Positions 6,463 through 10,159 of a stretch of 10,159 nt of DNA are shown one piece after another. The notes under the pieces are model-generated. The model made no database searches. It was not told the origin of the DNA and was given only the letters and a program-made list of their open reading frames with translations. Position 1 is the first letter of the stretch, and the number at the start of each line of letters is the position of its first letter. A program made the translations under genes and the position numbers. Source of the DNA: JAYZDB01 sp036338025 (lineage in GTDB: Bacteria; Planctomycetota; UBA1135; UBA2386); assembly GCA_036338025.1 (NCBI GenBank), contig JAYZDB010000136.1, positions 1 to 10,159 of the forward strand, in the 5' to 3' direction.

Positions 6463-7857
6463 ATGCTCAATCGCAGAGAATTGTTACAGCACGGGTCGAC
6501 GGGAATCGGGGCCTTGGCGCTCGAAGAACTCCTCTACCGGGAATCACCAGCCGGCGCCCGCACACACCACGTGCCGCGCGCCAAGCGGGTGGTGCAACTG
6601 TTCATGTCCGGTGCAGCCAGTCAGGTCGACACCTTCGACTACAAACCAGAATTGGTCCGCCTGCACGGGAAGAAGTTTGATGTCGGCGAGAAGGTCGAAT
6701 TGTTTCAGTCGTCACCCGGCGCCTGGATGCAGAGTCCGTGGAAATACCGACCACGCGGATCAAGTGGTAAGTGGATCAGCGATCTGGTTCCGCATCTCGC
6801 GGAATGTGTCGATGACATTGCGTTTCTGCACGGGATGGTCAGCAAAACCAACGTGCATGGTCCGGCGACTTTCATGCAGGCCACCGGATTTACGCAACCA
6901 GGATTTCCTTCGATGGGTGCCTGGGTTTCACATGGCCTCGGAAACCTGACCGACGAATTGCCGACGTTTGTGGTGCTCCCGGATGCCCGCGGCTTTGCGC
7001 CAGGAGGTCCGCGCAACTGGTCGGCTGGCTTCTTGCCGACGCAGCACCAGGGCACCATGATCCGACCGGGCCGTGCTGAGCCGATCTTTGATCTGCACCC
7101 GCCCCAGGTCGGAGGGTTTGTGACCCCGGAAAGTGACTCGCAGGGCCGCCGGGTTCTCGATGAGTTAAACCAATTGCACCGCAACGGACGTGAGGATGAT
7201 CCACGACTGGCTGCGCGCATCGCTTCTTATGAACTTGCAGCGCGTCTCCAACTCAGCGCTCCCGAGGCCTTGGACATCGGGAAGGAAACCCCGGAGACCC
7301 GAGAACTGTACGGTTTGGATCGGGAACCCACCGAAGACTTTGGTCGAAGATGCTTGATCGCCCGTCGTCTGTTGGAGCGAGGGGTGCGTTTCGTCCAGGT
7401 ATGGAGCGGAGCGGACAATGGTTTCCCGCGCCGCAACTGGGACAGTCATGAAGATCTTGCGCGGGATCACGGCGACATGGCCGAAGGCATGGATCGTCCA
7501 GCCGCAGCCTTGTTGACGGACCTGAAACGTCGTGGAATGCTCGACGATACGATCGTCCTGTGGACCACCGAGTTCGGCCGGATGCCATGCAGTCAGGGCG
7601 GCAAGGGCCGCGATCACAATCCGTTTGGTTTCACCAACTGGCTGGCCGGCGGCGGCATCAAGGGCGGGGTTTCGTATGGTGCAACTGATGAGTGGTCGTT
7701 CAAGTCGGTTGAGAACTCAACCTATTGCTACGATGTGCATGCGACCATCCTGCACCTGCTGGGGATTGACCACGAACGGCTCACCGTTCGTCACAACGGG
7801 ATTGATCGCCGACTCACTGATGTAGGAGGTCACGTCATCGGGGAGATCCTGGCCTGA
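6463..7857 (+). CDS. DUF1501 family protein with Tat-like leader
   Basis: A 464-residue DUF1501 protein, the usual operon partner of DUF1549/DUF1553 proteins. The family belongs to the alkaline phosphatase/sulfatase-like fold group, but no reaction is established. The N-terminus MLNRRELLQHGSTGIGALAL has the twin-arginine (Arg4-Arg5) leader typical of the family, here with a short, weakly hydrophobic stretch. Landmarks: RVVQLFMSGAASQVDTFDYK (42-61), FLHGMVSKTNVHGPA (121-135), FPSMGAWVSHGLG (148-160), RRLLERGVRFVQVW (301-314), NWDSHEDLARDHGDM (325-339), TEFGRMP (369-375), GKGRDHNPFGFTNWLAGGGIKG (380-401) and DVHATILHLLGIDHERLT (424-441). These are near full-length family features with no truncation. 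The preceding stop codon and this ATG are separated by ACC in the same frame, which suggests translational coupling; no Shine-Dalgarno sequence precedes it. It converges with the permease across 32 bp, where I see no clear terminator hairpin. Confidence 0.93.
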   Translation: MLNRRELLQHGSTGIGALALEELLYRESPAGARTHHVPRAKRVVQLFMSGAASQVDTFDYKPELVRLHGKKFDVGEKVELFQSSPGAWMQSPWKYRPRGSSGKWISDLVPHLAECVDDIAFLHGMVSKTNVHGPATFMQATGFTQPGFPSMGAWVSHGLGNLTDELPTFVVLPDARGFAPGGPRNWSAGFLPTQHQGTMIRPGRAEPIFDLHPPQVGGFVTPESDSQGRRVLDELNQLHRNGREDDPRLAARIASYELAARLQLSAPEALDIGKETPETRELYGLDREPTEDFGRRCLIARRLLERGVRFVQVWSGADNGFPRRNWDSHEDLARDHGDMAEGMDRPAAALLTDLKRRGMLDDTIVLWTTEFGRMPCSQGGKGRDHNPFGFTNWLAGGGIKGGVSYGATDEWSFKSVENSTYCYDVHATILHLLGIDHERLTVRHNGIDRRLTDVGGHVIGEILA

Positions 7858-7889
7858 CGCGGTGAGTCGTGGCAGTTTCGGCGGTTGGC

Positions 7890-9233
7890 TCAGCTTGCCT
7901 TGCTTCGCGAGTGCCAGATCCAGAACGCCGGAATTCCGAGGATGATGACTCCCAGGCCGTACCAGGACTCGAGGGGTCGGGCAACGAAGATGGATGGCAA
8001 GAAGCAGGCGTAGCACAGCACGAACACCAAGGGCGTCCACGGATATCCGAATGTCCGGTACGGTCGATCTCGAGTAGGTTGACGGCGCCGTAAGATGATC
8101 ACTGCAAAAACTGCAAGCAGGTAGAAGATGCTGTTTCCGAACACCGCCAGGTTGCTGAGCACCTTGAACACGTCCTCGCCGGTGGTGGTTGCGATCAGGA
8201 TCATCACGCAGCCCAGGCCGGCCTGGGTCAAGATGGCCGCCATCGGTGTCCGGCGTGTCGCATGCACACGAGCAAACTGCGGAAAGAAGACCCCGTCACG
8301 GCTCATCGCGAAATAAACGCGGGGCGCGTGCAGCAGGTTGGCGTTCAGCGTGCCAAATACCGAACACATGACGAGGGCTGTCATGATGCTCCCTCCCACG
8401 GGACCGAAGATGTGGTCCATCACCGCTGTGGCCGAGTTCTTTTCGGATGCCACTTCGGTCATCGACAACACGCTGTGGTACGCGATGTTGGTGCCGACGT
8501 AGAGAAGTGTGAGAACACCAACTCCTACGACCAGGGCCCAGGGCACATTGCGCTGCGGTTCCTTAATTTCCTCAGCCAGCGGGGTGACCTCGTGCCAACT
8601 ATTGTAGGCGAACATTACCGCTAACAACGCGGCCATGAAGTTGTTGATGTTGACTCGGTTGGGGTCGGATTCGAACGTTGAGGTGAAATTTTCCGTCTCC
8701 ACTGACCCCGTGAACCACGGCAGCAAGATGACACCCAACAGGAACGAGACCTTAATCAGGGTCGTCAGGTTTTGCATTCGACCGCCCCATGCGACCCCCA
8801 TGACGTTGACCCAGGCAAGTACCGCAATCGACGCAATGGACACCAGGAATTTCAGGTTGTCGGCGATTGGCAGGGAAATCGCGAACGCGGTAGCCAGAGC
8901 CCCGGTAGAGGCTGGTCGAACCAGCAGGAACAGGCACCAGCCGTACAGGAACGCAACCACCTTGCCGTAGCCCTCGCGCAGGTAGACGTAGAGCCCACCG
9001 GCGCGTGGGATCATCGCCCCGAGCTCCGCCAGGCTGAGTGCGCCCAGCAGACATAGGACTCCTGCCAGGGCCCAGACGGCGATTATCCATTCGACGCTGC
9101 CGAGCAGTCCGGCAACCTCCTGCGGTTTGAAGAAGATCCCGGAACCGATGACGCTACCGAGGACCAGTGCGATTGCGCCGGTTCGACCAAGCCCCCTGTG
9201 CAAGGTAGGTTGGGAGGAAGATGGTTCCATCAT
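7890..9233 (-). CDS. APC-superfamily amino-acid permease (LAT/SteT-like)
   Basis: A 447-residue inner-membrane transporter with about 12 hydrophobic segments (roughly 18-37, 48-72, 92-105, 108-124, 128-148, 157-177, 198-212, 233-255, 279-302, 331-350, 355-381 and 399-441 covering the last two). The signature of TM1 is clear: GSVIGSGIFFKP (26-37), the unwound glycine motif that binds substrate amino and carboxyl groups in the APC fold. AELGAMIPRAGGLYVYL (69-85), YNSWHEVTPLAEEIKEPQRN (210-229) and SRDGVFFPQFARVH (311-324) resemble the L-type amino-acid transporter (LAT) branch, including the bacterial Ser/Thr exchanger SteT. Substrate specificity cannot be read. Two consecutive ATGs at the start (9233 and 9230) leave one residue of uncertainty. 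It is divergent from the pterin dehydratase with a 76-bp shared upstream region. Confidence 0.93.
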   Translation of the reverse strand: MMEPSSSQPTLHRGLGRTGAIALVLGSVIGSGIFFKPQEVAGLLGSVEWIIAVWALAGVLCLLGALSLAELGAMIPRAGGLYVYLREGYGKVVAFLYGWCLFLLVRPASTGALATAFAISLPIADNLKFLVSIASIAVLAWVNVMGVAWGGRMQNLTTLIKVSFLLGVILLPWFTGSVETENFTSTFESDPNRVNINNFMAALLAVMFAYNSWHEVTPLAEEIKEPQRNVPWALVVGVGVLTLLYVGTNIAYHSVLSMTEVASEKNSATAVMDHIFGPVGGSIMTALVMCSVFGTLNANLLHAPRVYFAMSRDGVFFPQFARVHATRRTPMAAILTQAGLGCVMILIATTTGEDVFKVLSNLAVFGNSIFYLLAVFAVIILRRRQPTRDRPYRTFGYPWTPLVFVLCYACFLPSIFVARPLESWYGLGVIILGIPAFWIWHSRSKAS

Positions 9234-9309
9234 CTCGGAATCGTGGACGACATGCCTATACTTCTGGGGAAGCAGCTTCCCACAATGTCACACCAGCCTG
9301 GGGGATACC
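9234..9309. promoter_or_regulatory. 76-bp divergent promoter region of permease and pterin dehydratase
   Basis: Both flanking genes must be served by this short stretch or by promoters inside the neighbours. A TATACT (9257-9262), one mismatch from the -10 consensus, points toward the dehydratase gene, but the matching -35 position (about 9234-9240) is poor. On the minus strand, TATAGG with TTGTGG 19 bases upstream is an equally weak candidate for the permease. The GGGAAG-CAG-CTTCCC dyad lies between them. A G-run (GGGGG, 9301-9304 and the preceding base) sits about six bases before the dehydratase ATG and could act as a weak ribosome-binding site. Confidence 0.35.
9267..9281. repeat. perfect 6-bp dyad GGGAAG-CAG-CTTCCC in the divergent region
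   Basis: GGGAAG (9267-9272) and CTTCCC (9276-9281) are exact reverse complements around CAG. If the TATACT at 9257-9262 is a real -10 element, the dyad would lie at the transcription start, a classic operator position, or form a hairpin at the 5' end of the mRNA. No regulator gene is adjacent. Confidence 0.4.
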
Positions 9310-9639
9310 ATGAGCGATTTGGCCAGCAAAGAGTGCATCCCCTGCCGGGGCGGAGTCCCAGCACTCGAGGGTAAGGAGTTGGAAGCCTTGTCCGATCAAC
9401 TTGGCAATGGATGGCAGGTTGTCGATGGGCATCACCTCGAGAAGCTCTACGAATTCCAGGATTTCCAACTAGCCCTGGATTTCACCAACCGTGTCGGTGA
9501 GTTGGCCGAAGATCAGGGGCACCACCCTGACATCTACCTGGCCTGGGGCAAGGTCCGCATCACGATCTGGACCCACAAGATCGATGGACTCACCGAGAGC
9601 GACTTTGTCTTGGCTGCAAAGGCCGACCAGAGGCTCTGA
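9310..9639 (+). CDS. 4a-hydroxytetrahydrobiopterin dehydratase (pterin-4a-carbinolamine dehydratase)
   Basis: A 109-residue cytoplasmic enzyme (EC 4.2.1.96 family) that dehydrates 4a-hydroxytetrahydrobiopterin after aromatic amino-acid hydroxylation, so that the pterin can be reduced again. The catalytic histidines are visible: GHHPDIYLAWGKVRITIWTH gives His71, His72 and His89, with the same 17-residue spacing as His62 to His79 in the mammalian enzyme; Asp92 and the following GLTESDFVLAAKAD complete the family C-terminus. The N-terminus has CIPCRGGVPAL (9-19), a Cys-x-x-Cys segment seen in one bacterial branch of the family. The frame is open upstream into the permease gene, but ATG 9310 matches the family length and the extension has no family features. 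No phenylalanine hydroxylase gene (phhA) is in the window, so no symbol is given. Confidence 0.93.
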   Translation: MSDLASKECIPCRGGVPALEGKELEALSDQLGNGWQVVDGHHLEKLYEFQDFQLALDFTNRVGELAEDQGHHPDIYLAWGKVRITIWTHKIDGLTESDFVLAAKADQRL

Positions 9640-9666
9640 TCATCCCTACCCGCGCGGGCCCTGATC
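9638..9666. terminator. candidate bidirectional terminator between convergent genes
   Basis: GATCA (9638-9642, overlapping the dehydratase stop codon) pairs with TGATC (9662-9666), and the self-complementary CCCGCGCGGG (9649-9658) lies inside. The structure fills the 31-bp gap between two convergent stop codons, where a shared terminator would be expected. There is no T-run on either side, so intrinsic termination is only suggested. Confidence 0.3.
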
Positions 9667-9670
9667 GGAT

Positions 9671-10159
9671 TCAGTCGCGCAGGTAGACCGTTACGATCTT
9701 CTGCTTGTCTGCGAGAGGATCGAGGTGTCGTTTCCTCAGGGAGTTGCCCTTACCCCATCGGAGCTCCAAGGGTTTCTGTTGGGCGACCTCAAAGGTCAGG
9801 TAGTCATTGGTATCGAAGGACTCGCCCTTGCTAGTGCCCTGTCCGAGGACTTTTTTGTCCGCTGGATCGAATAGCTGCACCGGAACCATCACCCGTTCAC
9901 CCCCTGGCTTGCTGCGGACACAAATCATGAGTCGGCTGATTGAAGCCTTGGCCGTGACGGTGGGTGCCTTGGCGTATCGACTGGTCACATTGACCGCGTG
10001 CACCGATCGATCCTTGTCAGCCCACACCATGGGAAACAGTGTGCCGGTGTGCTTGTAACTCACGGCATAGATCGAGTGCAGCGGATCGTCAGCTTTGGCA
10101 AGCGCCGCATCGGATCGGAACCAGGCGTGATCAAGTCCTTCACGGCTCGGCTCACACGC
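9671..10159 (-). CDS. unrecognised protein, C-terminal 162 residues; 5' end beyond the window
   Basis: The frame is open from the right edge to a TGA at 9671-9673, so the gene starts outside the window; the GTG at 10061-10063 is an internal codon, because coding-like sequence (EGLDHAWFRSDAALAKADDP) continues upstream of it in the same frame. I do not recognise the family. The visible part looks soluble, with alternating polar and hydrophobic residues suggesting beta strands (ISRLMICVRS, RVMVPVQLFD, NDYLTFEVA, KIVTVYLRD). There is a hydrophilic segment DPADKKVLGQGTSKGES and no transmembrane helix. One cysteine is near the visible start and one lies in MICVRS. It could be a secreted or periplasmic beta-sandwich-type domain, but that is a guess. 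It converges with the dehydratase gene, so it probably belongs to a different transcript reading from the right. Confidence 0.7.
   Translation of the reverse strand, partial: ACEPSREGLDHAWFRSDAALAKADDPLHSIYAVSYKHTGTLFPMVWADKDRSVHAVNVTSRYAKAPTVTAKASISRLMICVRSKPGGERVMVPVQLFDPADKKVLGQGTSKGESFDTNDYLTFEVAQQKPLELRWGKGNSLRKRHLDPLADKQKIVTVYLRD

Noticed and set aside
9127..9309. Upstream extension of the pterin dehydratase frame into the permease gene
   Set aside because: ATG 9310 gives the normal family length, and the extra residues overlap the start of the well-supported permease gene on the other strand.

Overview
The window is a GC-rich bacterial chromosome segment that most likely comes from a planctomycete (Planctomycetota) or a close relative. 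The strongest sign is the adjacent pair of a DUF1549/DUF1553 protein and a DUF1501 protein, a gene arrangement expanded in that phylum. A secreted-type Gfo/Idh/MocA oxidoreductase and a polyhydroxybutyrate-depolymerase-like esterase fit the same picture. None of the starts that can be judged has a convincing Shine-Dalgarno sequence, and only one has even a weak G-run. I could run no database search, so assignments rest on motifs read directly and on family knowledge.

Layout. Bases 1-1079 (+) hold the 3' part of a Gfo/Idh/MocA-type oxidoreductase. Bases 1080-1548 have no convincing gene; they hold a terminator-like hairpin and then a run of stem-loops leading to an RhlE-type DEAD-box RNA helicase (1549-2991, +). 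Convergent to it is a secreted serine esterase of the PHB depolymerase/feruloyl esterase type (3031-3930, -). Divergent from the esterase is a two-gene operon: the DUF1549-discoidin-DUF1553 protein (4132-6459, +) and the DUF1501 protein (6463-7857, +), three bases apart and in the same reading frame. A 12-TM APC-superfamily amino-acid permease (7890-9233, -) converges on the operon. A small pterin-4a-carbinolamine dehydratase (9310-9639, +) is divergent from the permease. The window ends in the C-terminal part of an unrecognised protein (9671-10159, -).

How the genes may work together. The esterase and the DUF1553/DUF1501 pair carry export signals and probably act outside the cytoplasm, plausibly on complex organic matter; the substrate is unknown. 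The cut-off oxidoreductase may belong to similar metabolism. The permease and the pterin dehydratase share a 76-bp divergent promoter region, which would fit amino-acid uptake plus pterin-dependent aromatic amino-acid hydroxylation, but no hydroxylase is visible here.

No mobile element, CRISPR array, tRNA, rRNA or phage gene was recognised, and there is no clear novel multi-gene system. The least explained items are the structured leader before the helicase, the compact DUF1553 architecture with its function-unknown partner, and the unrecognised gene at the right edge.
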